A stretch of DNA of 61,692 nucleotides, from contig NZ_CM002128.1 of NCBI RefSeq assembly GCF_000448565.1, positions 1,934,329 to 1,996,020 on the forward strand, given 5' to 3'. The DNA comes from Streptococcus sp. HSISM1. GTDB taxonomy: Bacteria > Bacillota > Bacilli > Lactobacillales > Streptococcaceae. Each line of letters opens with the position of its first letter. The stretch's first letter is position 1. The notes beneath the pieces were generated by a model. That model saw only the letters and a program-made list of their open reading frames with translations, made no database searches and was not told where the DNA came from. Positions 17,006 through 26,023 of the stretch are shown piece by piece. The position numbers and the translations under genes are program-made.

Positions 17006-18487
17006 ATGAAAAATTGGAAAAAATACGCGTTAGCATCTGCTAGTGTCATTGCTCTTGGAGCTACTCTTGCTGCTTGTGGAAACCTTACAGGGAACAACAA
17101 GAAGTCAGCAACAACTGAAGACGGTAAACCAATCATCAAGATGTACCAAATCGGTGATAAACCAGATAACTTGGATGTTCTTCTTAAAAATGCCAACAAG
17201 ATCATTGAAAAGAAAGTTGGCGCAAAATTGGATATCCAATATCTTGGTTGGGGTGACTACGCACAAAAAATGAACGTTATCATCTCATCTGGTGAAAACT
17301 ATGATATTGCCTTTGCTAATAACTACGTTATCAACGCTCAAAAAGGAGCTTATGCTGACTTGACAGAATTGTACAAGAAAGAAGGAAAAGACCTTTACAA
17401 AGCACTTGACCCAGCTTACATCAAAGGGAACACTGTAAATGGCAAGATCTATGCTGTTCCAGTAGCAGCTAACGTGGCATCTTCTCAAAACTTTGCCTTC
17501 AACGGACCACTTCTTGAAAAATATGGTATCGACGTTTCAAACGTGAAAGACTATGCTTCTCTTGAACCAGTCTTGAAAGCTATCAAAGAAAAAGATCCAA
17601 ACGTTGTTCCATTTGCAATGAACAAGAGCTACGGTGGACCTTCAGATGACTTCGACTACGTGGCTGTTGATGGACTTCCATTCGTTGTTGACTTGAAAGG
17701 TGACACTACTAAGATCGTTGACCGTTACACCATTCCTCGTTATGTAGAAAACTTGAAGACTCTTCACAAATACTACGAAGCAGGATACATTCCAAAAGAC
17801 GTAGCAACTAGCGACACTGGTTATGATCTTTCTCAAGATACATGGTTGGTTCGTGAAGAAACAGTAGGACCAGCTGACTACGGTAACAGCTTGCTTTCTC
17901 GTGTAGCAAACCGTAAGATCGAAATCAAACCATTTACTGAACTGTACAAGAAGAACAATACTACTCAAGTAGCTAACTTTGTTATCTCAAACAACTCTAA
18001 GAACAAAGAAAAAGCAATGGAAGTGTTGAACCTCTTGAACACTGATCCAGAACTCTTGAACGGCCTTGTTTATGGACCAGAAGGCAAGAACTGGGAAAAA
18101 GTTGACGGCAAAGAAAACCGTGTTAAAGTCTTGGATGGCTACAACGGAAACACTCATATGTCTGGATGGAACACTGGTAACAACTGGATTCTTTACATCA
18201 ACGAAAACGTAACAGATGAACAAATTGCACAATCTAAGAAAGACTTGGAAACTGCAAAAGAATCTCCAGCACTTGGCTTCATCTTTAACACAGATAAAGT
18301 GAAATCAGAAATCACTGCTCTTACAAATACTTTGAACCAATTCGCAGGTGCTATCAATACTGGTACTGTGGATCCTGAAGTAGAAGTTCCTAAGATGCTT
18401 GAAAAATTGAAATCAGAAGGTGCTTACCAAAAAGTGCTTGACGAAATGCAAAAACAATACGACGAATTCCTTGCTTCTAAAAAATAA
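17006..18487 (+). CDS. ngtS: N-glycan ABC importer, substrate-binding lipoprotein (NgtS-like)
   Basis: A 493-residue solute-binding lipoprotein. The signal peptide MKNWKKYALASASVIALGA is followed by lipobox LAAC. The body, from IIKMYQIGDKPDNLDVLLKN, is of the large LplA/YtcQ type, with a C-terminal domain I believe to be DUF3502. Pneumococcal SP_0092 (NgtS), which I recall binding complex N-glycans, is the closest known relative by context. AAAGGAGA lies nine bases before ATG. Codon use is biased to preferred codons, so it is probably highly expressed. A strong terminator follows. Confidence 0.88.
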   Translation: MKNWKKYALASASVIALGATLAACGNLTGNNKKSATTEDGKPIIKMYQIGDKPDNLDVLLKNANKIIEKKVGAKLDIQYLGWGDYAQKMNVIISSGENYDIAFANNYVINAQKGAYADLTELYKKEGKDLYKALDPAYIKGNTVNGKIYAVPVAANVASSQNFAFNGPLLEKYGIDVSNVKDYASLEPVLKAIKEKDPNVVPFAMNKSYGGPSDDFDYVAVDGLPFVVDLKGDTTKIVDRYTIPRYVENLKTLHKYYEAGYIPKDVATSDTGYDLSQDTWLVREETVGPADYGNSLLSRVANRKIEIKPFTELYKKNNTTQVANFVISNNSKNKEKAMEVLNLLNTDPELLNGLVYGPEGKNWEKVDGKENRVKVLDGYNGNTHMSGWNTGNNWILYINENVTDEQIAQSKKDLETAKESPALGFIFNTDKVKSEITALTNTLNQFAGAINTGTVDPEVEVPKMLEKLKSEGAYQKVLDEMQKQYDEFLASKK

Positions 18488-18501
18488 GAACAGGTAGTGC
18501 G

Positions 18502-18534
18502 AAAAGACTTTGGAGGGATCTCCAAAGTCTTTTT
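18502..18534 (+). terminator. Terminator of the importer operon
   Basis: AAAAGACTTTGGAG-GGAT-CTCCAAAGTCTTTT gives a long perfect stem followed by Ts. Confidence 0.93.
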
Positions 18535-18598
18535 GTGTCTTTATGAAAATGAATCCTGTAAATGAAAATCAATATTTCAATTTACCAATGCAAATAGG

Positions 18599-18627
18599 GG
18601 GAAAGCGTTTTATTTTTATGGTATAAT
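18599..18627 (+). promoter_or_regulatory. yesL promoter and cre-like site
   Basis: TATAAT at 18622-18627 is preceded by GGGAAAGCGTTTTA (18599-18612), which carries the core AAAGCGTTTT of a cre site. The -35 is weak. CcpA control of the regulators is therefore possible. Confidence 0.6.
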
Positions 18628-18654
18628 AGAATCACTAATTGGAAAAGAGGCTGA

Positions 18655-19269
18655 ATGATGGGAAAAATCATCGAGTTCATTTTTACGAGAGTCTATGTTG
18701 CTATGCTGGTAACGGGGATTTTTTGGGTCTTGACGATCTGTGGGGGTGTTCTGCTAGGAGTAGGACCCGCTAGTGCCACTATCATGAGCCTCTATGCGGA
18801 AAATGGCATGACCTACAAGGACTATCATTGGTCACGCGCTTGGGAACTCTTCAAAGAAAATCTACGCCCGGCTAATCAAGTCTTTTATACCTTCTTTGCC
18901 ATTGAAGGGGTTCTTCTCTATGGCATGTACCTCATGATCCAGATTCCTCACTTGAATTTCTTCCAAATTTTGGTTCTTTTGTTTAATCTGGTTTTTCTCT
19001 TGGTTGCGCCTCTAGCTTACGCCGTTTATTTGAAATTGCAAGTTCATTTCGATCTCTCTTATGCCAATAGTATCAAGCTCAGTTTGATCGGAATGTTGCT
19101 GGACATTCGTCCGGTTCTGAAGTTCATCCTTGGAACTGCGCTACTTGGCGTCATTAGCTACTATATGCCAGCCCTTCTCTTTTTCGTCTTGATCGGTGTA
19201 TGGCATTTCTTTGTCAATGATATCTTTGACCCTGTTTATCAAAACATCCACGAAAAATTGGTATCCTAA
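18655..19269 (+). CDS. yesL: YesL-family membrane protein (DUF624)
   Basis: A small membrane protein (203-204 residues) of the YesL/DUF624 family, with four or five predicted helices. The N-terminal GKIIEFIFTRVYVAML and GVGPASATIMSLY segments are typical. It sits directly upstream of the YesM-like kinase, as in Bacillus, and may modulate sensing; its function is not established. ATG at 18655 or 18658 cannot be separated. GAGG lies just upstream. Confidence 0.85.
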   Translation: MMGKIIEFIFTRVYVAMLVTGIFWVLTICGGVLLGVGPASATIMSLYAENGMTYKDYHWSRAWELFKENLRPANQVFYTFFAIEGVLLYGMYLMIQIPHLNFFQILVLLFNLVFLLVAPLAYAVYLKLQVHFDLSYANSIKLSLIGMLLDIRPVLKFILGTALLGVISYYMPALLFFVLIGVWHFFVNDIFDPVYQNIHEKLVS

Positions 19270-19271
19270 CG

Positions 19272-20918
19272 ATGAAAAAAATCTGGTTAAGTACGCTTTT
19301 AAAATTCTACGCCTATGTCATGGTGGTCATTTTGACCATCATGGGCCTGGTTGTCGCGGGGATCTCTTGGAAAAACCAGCAAGCTGAAGCCGACCGGATC
19401 GCCCAACGGGTCTTGACCGAAGTGGTGACGGATCTTGAGACCTCTTATCAGCGGGTCACACAAGAAGGACGTAGCCTCGTTGAAAACCCTGCAAAATTAG
19501 AAGGAGTTTATCGCTATTTTACCTTGTCACCATCGGAGTATGAGACTTGGAGATTGAATGCCCAATTCCCTTCTTATATCCAATTGTCCCTACATAAGAA
19601 TATTGACAGCCTCTATTTGAGCAATAAAAACATCGAGGGCATCGATGTCACCTTGTCTGATTACAAGACGGTATTTGTCTCTACTCGGCAATCAAAGGGA
19701 GGCAAGCAAGTATCGGCGGACCATTACAAGGCTCCTGCGACAGCCATTCCGGTTCCTTTGACAGATCCTACTACGGGTGCTGGAGTTGGGATTGCTTATA
19801 TGACGCTGGACCAAGAAATTTTGACGGCAGCGATTGATAATGCCAGAGGCGATCTTCCGATCGCTGTGCGAATCTTCACTCCCTTTGGGAAAGAGATGTA
19901 CCATGAAGGGGATAAGGGACAATCAAAAGATGTTAAATGGCAAACCCGTAGCACGATCTATGGCTACAAGGTGGATGTAGCTGTTTCTAAAAGTTATCTG
20001 GTCAAAAAGGGTCTAGCTAACCTGACCACTTTTCTCTCCATTGCTTTCCTGATTTTCTTGATCCTTTACTTGTTATTAGGTCAGATTTTCAAAAATTACC
20101 GGCGTCAAGTCCTCGATTTGGTCGATACCATGAATCTGATCAGTCAAGGCGAGAGTGAACGACGGATTGATACCTCGACCAAGGACCAAGAACTGCTGGT
20201 TATTGGTAATATGATCAATACCATGTTAGACAATATGGATAAGAATATTCGGGATATCTACCAGCTGCAGCTCAGCCAAAAAGATGCTAATATGCGGGCG
20301 CTACAAGCCCAGATCAATCCCCACTTCATGTACAATACACTGGAATTTATCCGGATGTATGCCGTCATGCAAGAGCAGGATGAATTGGGTGATATTATTT
20401 ATGAGTTTAGTAGTCTCTTGCGCAATAATATCTCAGATGAGCGAGTGACGACAGTTGAAAATGAGCTCGAATTTTGTCGCAAATACAGCTACCTCTGTAT
20501 GGTGCGTTATCCAAAATCGATTGCCTATGGCTTTAAGATCGATCCAGGTTTGGAAAAGATGAAGATTCCCAAATTCACCATCCAGCCTTTGGTCGAGAAC
20601 TATTTTGCGCATGGAGTGGATCACAAACGCAAGGACAATGTGATTAGTGTCAAAGTCTTGCAAGGAGAAGGGCAAGTCATGATCCTAGTTACTGATAATG
20701 GGCGTGGGATGGAAGAAGAACAGCTAGAAAAAATTCAAGAGATACTGGCCAATCGCAATCCCCGCTCAGAAATCGAAGAAAAGAGTGGCCGGCAGTCCAT
20801 CGGAATTGTCAATGTCCATGAACGCATGCTACTCTTTTTTGGAGATCGCTACCATATCCAAGTCTTCTCCCAACCTCACCATGGAGTGACCTATACGATA
20901 ACCATTCAAGATGAATAA
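19272..20918 (+). CDS. yesM: YesM-like sensor histidine kinase
   Basis: A 548-residue membrane kinase. A helix near residues 8-32 and another near 250-272 bracket an extracellular sensor domain. HAMP (about residues 275-330) follows, then the phosphoacceptor block QINPHFMYNTLEFIR and the ATP-binding N-box (QPLVENYFAHGV) and G-box (VTDNGRGM). The start overlaps yesL closely, with two bases between. By analogy with pneumococcal TCS07 it likely senses N-glycan fragments and activates the neighbouring genes. Confidence 0.92.
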   Translation: MKKIWLSTLLKFYAYVMVVILTIMGLVVAGISWKNQQAEADRIAQRVLTEVVTDLETSYQRVTQEGRSLVENPAKLEGVYRYFTLSPSEYETWRLNAQFPSYIQLSLHKNIDSLYLSNKNIEGIDVTLSDYKTVFVSTRQSKGGKQVSADHYKAPATAIPVPLTDPTTGAGVGIAYMTLDQEILTAAIDNARGDLPIAVRIFTPFGKEMYHEGDKGQSKDVKWQTRSTIYGYKVDVAVSKSYLVKKGLANLTTFLSIAFLIFLILYLLLGQIFKNYRRQVLDLVDTMNLISQGESERRIDTSTKDQELLVIGNMINTMLDNMDKNIRDIYQLQLSQKDANMRALQAQINPHFMYNTLEFIRMYAVMQEQDELGDIIYEFSSLLRNNISDERVTTVENELEFCRKYSYLCMVRYPKSIAYGFKIDPGLEKMKIPKFTIQPLVENYFAHGVDHKRKDNVISVKVLQGEGQVMILVTDNGRGMEEEQLEKIQEILANRNPRSEIEEKSGRQSIGIVNVHERMLLFFGDRYHIQVFSQPHHGVTYTITIQDE

Positions 20919-20928
20919 AGGAGACAGA

Positions 20929-22232
20929 ATGTACAAAGTCTTATTAGTAGACGATGAGTATATGATTACAGAAGGGTTAAAAAATTAATCCCCTTTGACC
21001 ACTGGAATATGGAAGTGGTCGCAACTGCAGAAGACGCCGACCAGGCCCTTGATTATGTGCGAGAGCATCCGGTGGATGTGGTGATCACGGATGTCAATAT
21101 GCCTGGAAAGACCGGACTTCAGATGATTGCAGAGATGAAGGATTTGATCCCAGATGCTGCTTTTATCATTATGTCAGGCTATCAGGATTTTGAATATGTC
21201 AAGACAGCTCTCAATTTGCGCGTGGCAGACTACCTGCTCAAACCTGTCAATAAGGTGGAGATGGGCAATATTCTAGAAAAAATTCAGCACCAAATCCAGC
21301 AACCAAGCCAAGAGTTGGCCAACCGCTTGATTCACGATGATATCTCTGAGGAAGAGTTTTGTCGGTATATCGCAGGACGAAATTCATTGTGGATTGGGGT
21401 TGCTAAGGAGAAAAAAGGCTTTATCAGCTCATCTTACCAAGTTCTCGGGCAAAATCTTCAACTCTTTATCTCAGATCAAGAAGAAGAAGCCATGATTGAG
21501 AAGGCCTTTGAGCCTCCTTATAAAGAGCACTTTCGTCAATTTAAGGACCTAGTAGAGCGGAGCCTCTTTTATGGAGCGACCCCTCTCAATCAAGATGAAG
21601 AGGTCTTCCATTACTACGAGCCGGCCTACCGGGTGATCATGCAAGGAAATATCCAACAGATCTTAGAAGAACTGGACTGGTTGGAAAAAATGATCCTTGA
21701 GAAGACACCCAAGGTTTCGTTGACCAAGCAGCTCTTTATCCAATTTTTGATGGATGTCTTTCATTTGTTTGAATACCTGCAAGGAGATGATTTGGCCGAT
21801 GTGGTCAAGAAAGTCCAAGAAGCTGCTACCTTTAGCGAGATGATTAGCTTCATCCAGGAAGAGTTATCCCGTTTCTTATCCCACTATCGGATGAATGAAA
21901 ATGTAGCGAGTGTCCTCCAAGTGATTAGCCGTGATTACCAAAAAGAGCTGTCGCTCAAGGATATCAGTCAGGCTCTCTTTATCAATCCAGTCTATTTAGG
22001 CCAATTGATTAAACGAGAAACCAATGCAACGTTCGCAGAACTCCTCAACAAACAGCGGATTAAGGCTGCCCAGCAGCTCCTCTTATCGACCAATGACAGT
22101 ATTGAAGATATCTGCTATAAAGTCGGTTACAGCAATGTGGGCTATTTCTATAAGGTTTTCCGTAAACTCTGTGGAAAATCGCCTAAAACCTATCGCTTAC
22201 AAGTCATGACAGAGCAAGCAGAAGATGATTAA
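20929..22232 (+). CDS. yesN: YesN-like AraC-type response regulator, apparent -1 frameshift
   Basis: A receiver domain plus AraC-type DNA-binding domain. ATG 20929, with AAGGAGA upstream, reads MYKVLLVDDEYMITEGLKN then stops at TAA 20987. The continuing frame starts at IPFDHWNMEVV. Adding one A to the A6 run at 20979-20984 restores MYKVLLVDDEYMITEGLKK and 434 residues. The receiver then has Asp8, Asp9 and phosphoacceptor Asp55 (VVITDVNMPG); the AraC helices lie at about residues 330-430. I suspect an undercall. If real, the regulator would be lost. Confidence 0.92.
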
Positions 22233-22262
22233 AAGGCTGAGACGATTTGTCTCAGCCTTTTT
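22231..22262. terminator. Bidirectional terminator between yesN and rlmA
   Basis: AAAAGGCTGAGAC-GATTT-GTCTCAGCCTTTTT forms a perfect stem with T-runs on both strands, serving both convergent genes. Confidence 0.93.
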
Positions 22263-22272
22263 ACTTTTCATT

Positions 22273-23127
22273 TTACGTTCTTTGTATCTTGATTTTTCCA
22301 ACCAGCAGCTCCGCTTCAATGGTGATTTCTGTGAGTTGGTTCCAGTCGATTTTCTCTTGATCTACGTGAAATAGAAGAGGGGTCATAGCGAGGAGCGCTT
22401 GGCGTTCTTCAGGAGTTAAACTCTTGGTGAGGCTGACTGTTTCGGATGAGAGAATTTGGCAGTGGTCTTCAAAGTGCTCCAAAATTTCCTGGTTGGAGTA
22501 GGATTGCTTGGTCAATTGATTTTGGGCCAACTGACGAATTTCTTTCAGATGAGAAGAGGTTGGGACGACTTTAATGATCACCCCTTCAGCCTTTAAGACA
22601 CGCTCAAATTCAGCGTAATTAGCCGGGGAGAAGATGTCCAAAATGACCTCTATACTCTTGGATTGAATGGGTAAATGAGCTAAGTCTCCTACAAACCAAT
22701 TGACCTTCCAGCTATCGTCACTCTTGGCAGCTAGTTGCACAGATTCCTTGGAAAGATCAAAGGCATAGAAAGTAGCCTTGGGATAGGCTTCTTGTAGTTT
22801 TCGGGAGTAATAGCCTTCTCCGCAACCGATATCTAGAATTCTGGCATCACTGGTCGGAATTTTTTGTCCGATCGCTGTTAGAATCGGCTCATAAAAACCT
22901 GCTTCCAAGATTAGCTGGCGATTCTGGAAATTTTCTTTGTCATAGTCCTTCGATTGTTTGATCTGGGGAGCCAGATTGACATAGCCAAATTTCGCCAAAT
23001 CAAAAGAATGGCCCTTGGGACATTTAAAACTGGTCTCCACAAGTTCTAGGCCCAGTTGACAGATGGGACAGGCAAAAGCAGTCGCTGTTTGAAATCGTTG
23101 TAATTTTGGTTTGATCGGTGTATTCAT
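22273..23127 (-). CDS. rlmA: 23S rRNA (guanine-N1) methyltransferase RlmA(II)-like
   Basis: A 284-residue SAM-dependent methyltransferase. The N-terminal zinc-finger-like CPICQLGLELVETSFKCPKGHSFD (cysteine pairs) and the SAM motif ILDIGCGEGYYSRKL are typical of RlmA. In streptococci RlmA(II) methylates G748 of 23S rRNA and can affect macrolide/tylosin binding; this is family knowledge. The ATG at 23127 is on the minus strand. It is divergent from the ABC-LytTR operon. Confidence 0.9.
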   Translation of the reverse strand: MNTPIKPKLQRFQTATAFACPICQLGLELVETSFKCPKGHSFDLAKFGYVNLAPQIKQSKDYDKENFQNRQLILEAGFYEPILTAIGQKIPTSDARILDIGCGEGYYSRKLQEAYPKATFYAFDLSKESVQLAAKSDDSWKVNWFVGDLAHLPIQSKSIEVILDIFSPANYAEFERVLKAEGVIIKVVPTSSHLKEIRQLAQNQLTKQSYSNQEILEHFEDHCQILSSETVSLTKSLTPEERQALLAMTPLLFHVDQEKIDWNQLTEITIEAELLVGKIKIQRT

Positions 23128-23288
23128 ATTAGTAGTGTAACAAAAGAGCCTCTAGATAGCAACCGATGCTCTAATAGAGCACCAAACAAAATATGAGCTG
23201 ACAAAAAAAGGCAAGTCACTGATGCCGATTTTAAAGGAATTGAATCAATGGGGAAAAGAATGGCTGCAATAAATTTTTTCCTCATTTT

Positions 23289-23333
23289 AATCTCTTCTAT
23301 CTCGCCACTCATCTCTTCATTTTGACCACTTAT
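23289..23333 (+). promoter_or_regulatory. 21-bp tandem repeat, candidate LytTR operator
   Basis: Two 21-base units at 23289-23309 and 23310-23330 match at 15 of 21 positions. Shared blocks are ATCTCTTC and CCACT. CCACTCAT (23305) and CCACTTAT (23326) are spaced two helical turns apart, as expected for a LytTR dimer site upstream of its own operon. The precise promoter is not clear. Confidence 0.65.
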
Positions 23334-23337
23334 CCCC

Positions 23338-23364
23338 AAAAGTCGTTTTTTAAACGGCTTTTTT
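23338..23364 (+). terminator. Hairpin with T-run upstream of the ABC operon
   Basis: AAGTCGTTT-TTT-AAACGGCTT followed by six Ts looks like a terminator, 33 bases before the ABC gene. As no gene ends here on +, it may be an attenuator or a shield against transcription entering the operon. Confidence 0.5.
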
Positions 23365-23396
23365 GCTAGACTGGTTCTATCAAAAGGAGAGAGAAC

Positions 23397-24263
23397 ATGA
23401 TATTACAAGCTAAAAACATCAGTAAACGATATGGAAATCATTTAGCCGTAAACAATATTCACTTACAGTTTGAAAAGGGAACCTTTAATGCGATTCTAGG
23501 ACCAAATGGGGCGGGAAAATCAACAACGATTTCCATGTTGATTGGTTTGAAACAACCAACGCAAGGTGAAATCATCTATGAACCAGGTACTAAAATTGGT
23601 GTGGTCTTCCAGACTAGTGTCTTAGATGAGATGCTAACGGTTAGGGAAAATCTGACCATTCGTGCGAAACAGTATAAAGGCTTAAAACCCGATCGTGTGT
23701 CTGATCTCATTGGTCGGCTAGGCCTATCAGCTTTCCAAAAGCAGAAATACGGAACGCTTTCAGGTGGCCAAAAGCGTCGGGTTGACATTGCGCGTGCTCT
23801 ACTACACAGTCCAGACCTTTTGTTCTTAGATGAACCAACGACAGGTTTGGATATCCAAACTCGGAAGTCTATTTGGGATTTGCTCTATCAATTGCAGAGG
23901 GAAGAGGGAATGACTGTTGTTTTGACCACGCATTATCTTGACGAGGCAGATGAAGCTGATCAGATTTATATTGTGGACCATGGGAAAGTGATTGCTCAGG
24001 GATCAGCACTAGATATTAAGAGTCAGTATGCAAAAAACATCTTGAAGATTCGTTTCAAGGAGATGCAGCAGATAGAAAGTCTTAAAAATTCAGGAATGTC
24101 AGTAGAACAACAGGGATCATTAGAATATGTTTTTCAACCCAAGAGTGAAAGGGAAGCCATTGATTACCTGGCGCAAGTTAGAGATAATCTAGCCCATTTT
24201 GAGTTTCGTCCAGGGACCATGGATGATGCCTTTATTGCACTTACAGGAAGGGAGGTTCGCTAA
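23397..24263 (+). CDS. ABC transporter ATP-binding protein (LytTR-linked)
   Basis: A 288-residue ABC-2-type ATPase, with Walker A GPNGAGKST, signature LSGGQKRR, Walker B LLFLDEPTTGL, and H-loop TTHYLDEAD. It pairs with the permease gene that overlaps its stop by one base. AAGGAGAGAGAA precedes ATG 23397. In LytTR regulatory systems such as S. mutans BrsRM, the regulated transporter is thought to export or confer immunity to a bacteriocin-like compound; the substrate here is unknown. Confidence 0.9.
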   Translation: MILQAKNISKRYGNHLAVNNIHLQFEKGTFNAILGPNGAGKSTTISMLIGLKQPTQGEIIYEPGTKIGVVFQTSVLDEMLTVRENLTIRAKQYKGLKPDRVSDLIGRLGLSAFQKQKYGTLSGGQKRRVDIARALLHSPDLLFLDEPTTGLDIQTRKSIWDLLYQLQREEGMTVVLTTHYLDEADEADQIYIVDHGKVIAQGSALDIKSQYAKNILKIRFKEMQQIESLKNSGMSVEQQGSLEYVFQPKSEREAIDYLAQVRDNLAHFEFRPGTMDDAFIALTGREVR

Positions 24264-25105
24264 TGCTAGCCTTACTAAAGCGAAATTTTTTATTGTACTT
24301 CAGAAATCGTTCAGGAGTTTTCTTCTCCCTGTTGGGAGCCTTGATTTCCTTTGTTCTCTATATTATTTTTCTTCAAAAAAATCTAACAGATGCTTGGGCT
24401 CAGCTCCCCAATAGTGGTCCTGTGTTAAATAATTGGTTAATGAGTGGGACGCTGGCTGTGACAGGAATTACGACAAGTCTGGCTGCCCTGACTCAGTTAG
24501 TAAAGGACCGTGAACATCAAGTAGATCAGGATCTTTATTTATCGGATCAAGGAAAGTGGCGGTTACCATTTTCGTATCTAACGAGCGCAATCATCATCTC
24601 TTTTTTCATGCAAGTCCTGATGTATGTACTGATGTGTGGCTATTTTAGAGAAGTTCCAGCACTGTCTTTATTACCTGAAGTGCTCCTTATTATGCTGTTT
24701 AGTAGCCTGCTTTCTAGCTTAGTGAATGCCATTTTTGTTCATTTTTTCCAATCCGTAGACAGTCTTGGGAAGTTTGCGACCATAGTGGGTACAGCTTCTG
24801 GTTTTTTGGTAGGGACTTATGTACCTTTAGGTGTTCTACCTGATTTTGCACAACTACTAATGAAGTGCACTCCAGCAACTTATATTGCATCACTTTATCG
24901 ACAAGTACTCATGAAAGAAGCAGTGAGCGAAACCTTTAAGGGGCGAGATGATCTTCTTCGAGAATTTCAAGAAAAAATGGGCGTTCAGCTCAAATGGCAA
25001 GCGTTATTGACAAAGGAACAAACATACCTTATAGTGTTAGGTGGTATTCTTCTAGCTTTGGGGATTTGGGTTTCCTTAGCAAAAAGATCGAATAAAAGAA
25101 AGTAA
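24263..25105 (+). CDS. ABC-2 type permease (LytTR-linked)
   Basis: A 280-residue membrane protein with six predicted helices (for example residues 17-38, 50-72, 95-130, 140-165, 170-190, 250-270). It starts at ATG 24263 within TAATG, overlapping the ATPase stop, so the two are translationally coupled. It is the membrane partner of the ATPase. No substrate can be inferred. Confidence 0.88.
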   Translation: MLALLKRNFLLYFRNRSGVFFSLLGALISFVLYIIFLQKNLTDAWAQLPNSGPVLNNWLMSGTLAVTGITTSLAALTQLVKDREHQVDQDLYLSDQGKWRLPFSYLTSAIIISFFMQVLMYVLMCGYFREVPALSLLPEVLLIMLFSSLLSSLVNAIFVHFFQSVDSLGKFATIVGTASGFLVGTYVPLGVLPDFAQLLMKCTPATYIASLYRQVLMKEAVSETFKGRDDLLREFQEKMGVQLKWQALLTKEQTYLIVLGGILLALGIWVSLAKRSNKRK

Positions 25106-25123
25106 GTGAGAATTGGAGTAGGA

Positions 25124-25579
25124 ATGAAGATTCGTTTTGAGGAAAAACAGGATATCCCAGAAAACGACCCCTGTGTGGTCATTCAAGCCAAGCAATTATC
25201 CGATCAAGCACGAGAGGTGATGGACTATCTCGAACAGTTTTCGACAGTGAATCAAGTAGTGATCCCTATCAAAACAGATGATCATTTGATCATGGTGAAA
25301 ATTGATGACATTATTCTAGCCGAGATTGATAAGAATCAGCTAACCATTTATACGACAGACAAAACGTTCATCGTCAGAGATACTTTGACAAATTTTCAAC
25401 ATCGGATTAATCGTCGTAATTTTTTACAGATATCCCGCCACGCGGTGATGAATATCGACCATTTGGAATCGCTATCGGATAGTTTTTCAGGCAATATGAT
25501 GGCTAAACTGACACGCGGAGTGAAATCAAGTGTCAGTCGGAAATATGTCAAATCCTTGATGGATTATTTAGGGGTATAG
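25124..25579 (+). CDS. LytTR-family transcriptional regulator
   Basis: A 151-residue protein with a C-terminal LytTR DNA-binding domain (about residues 55-150; LAEIDKNQLTIYTTDKTFIVRD, ISRHAVMNIDHLESL). There is no receiver domain. Its class works with a small membrane inhibitor, here the DUF3021 gene just downstream. A TTG/GTG start upstream (25106) lacks support; ATG 25124 follows TTGGAGTAGGA. The tandem repeat at 23289-23333 is a likely target. Confidence 0.9.
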   Translation: MKIRFEEKQDIPENDPCVVIQAKQLSDQAREVMDYLEQFSTVNQVVIPIKTDDHLIMVKIDDIILAEIDKNQLTIYTTDKTFIVRDTLTNFQHRINRRNFLQISRHAVMNIDHLESLSDSFSGNMMAKLTRGVKSSVSRKYVKSLMDYLGV

Positions 25580-25588
25580 GAGAAAGTG

Positions 25589-26002
25589 ATGAAACGATTT
25601 ATAGCTTATTTTGTATCTGGTATGAGGACAGGTTCCTTCTTTTATTTGTGTTTGGTGTTATTATCCCATGTCTATCCCAACATCGTCTATCCTGCTGTGA
25701 ATGTACGCAACATTCTAGCGATCTTTTTAATGAGTGGAACAATGGGAGTCTTGACGTTCATTCTTGAGGAAGAAGAGTTTTTGACCTATAGTTTGCGTGT
25801 GGTCCTGCATTTAGTTGTGACAGCTACCATCTTAGCATTAACCTACTTGTTTTTTGGCTGGGGGGCAGCCTTACGGAGCCCGATTCCTTGGTTGATCTTT
25901 CTAGCAATTTACGGCCTGATCTGGCTTTATCAGATTTGGCAGCTCCATAAAAAAACTCAACGAATTAACCAAGCTTTGTTGCATCGCAGAAAAGGGAAAT
26001 AG
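25589..26002 (+). CDS. DUF3021 membrane protein, probable inhibitor of the LytTR regulator
   Basis: A 137-residue membrane protein with four predicted helices and a basic C-terminal tail (HKKTQRINQALLHRRKGK). In S. mutans HdrM and BrsM, membrane proteins of this type restrain a LytTR regulator encoded in the same operon. The gene is nine bases after the LytTR gene. ATG 25589 follows TAGGAGA. The regulatory role here is inferred from order, not shown. Confidence 0.83.
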   Translation: MKRFIAYFVSGMRTGSFFYLCLVLLSHVYPNIVYPAVNVRNILAIFLMSGTMGVLTFILEEEEFLTYSLRVVLHLVVTATILALTYLFFGWGAALRSPIPWLIFLAIYGLIWLYQIWQLHKKTQRINQALLHRRKGK

Positions 26003-26023
26003 TCCCAGAAAAAAGTGTATAAG

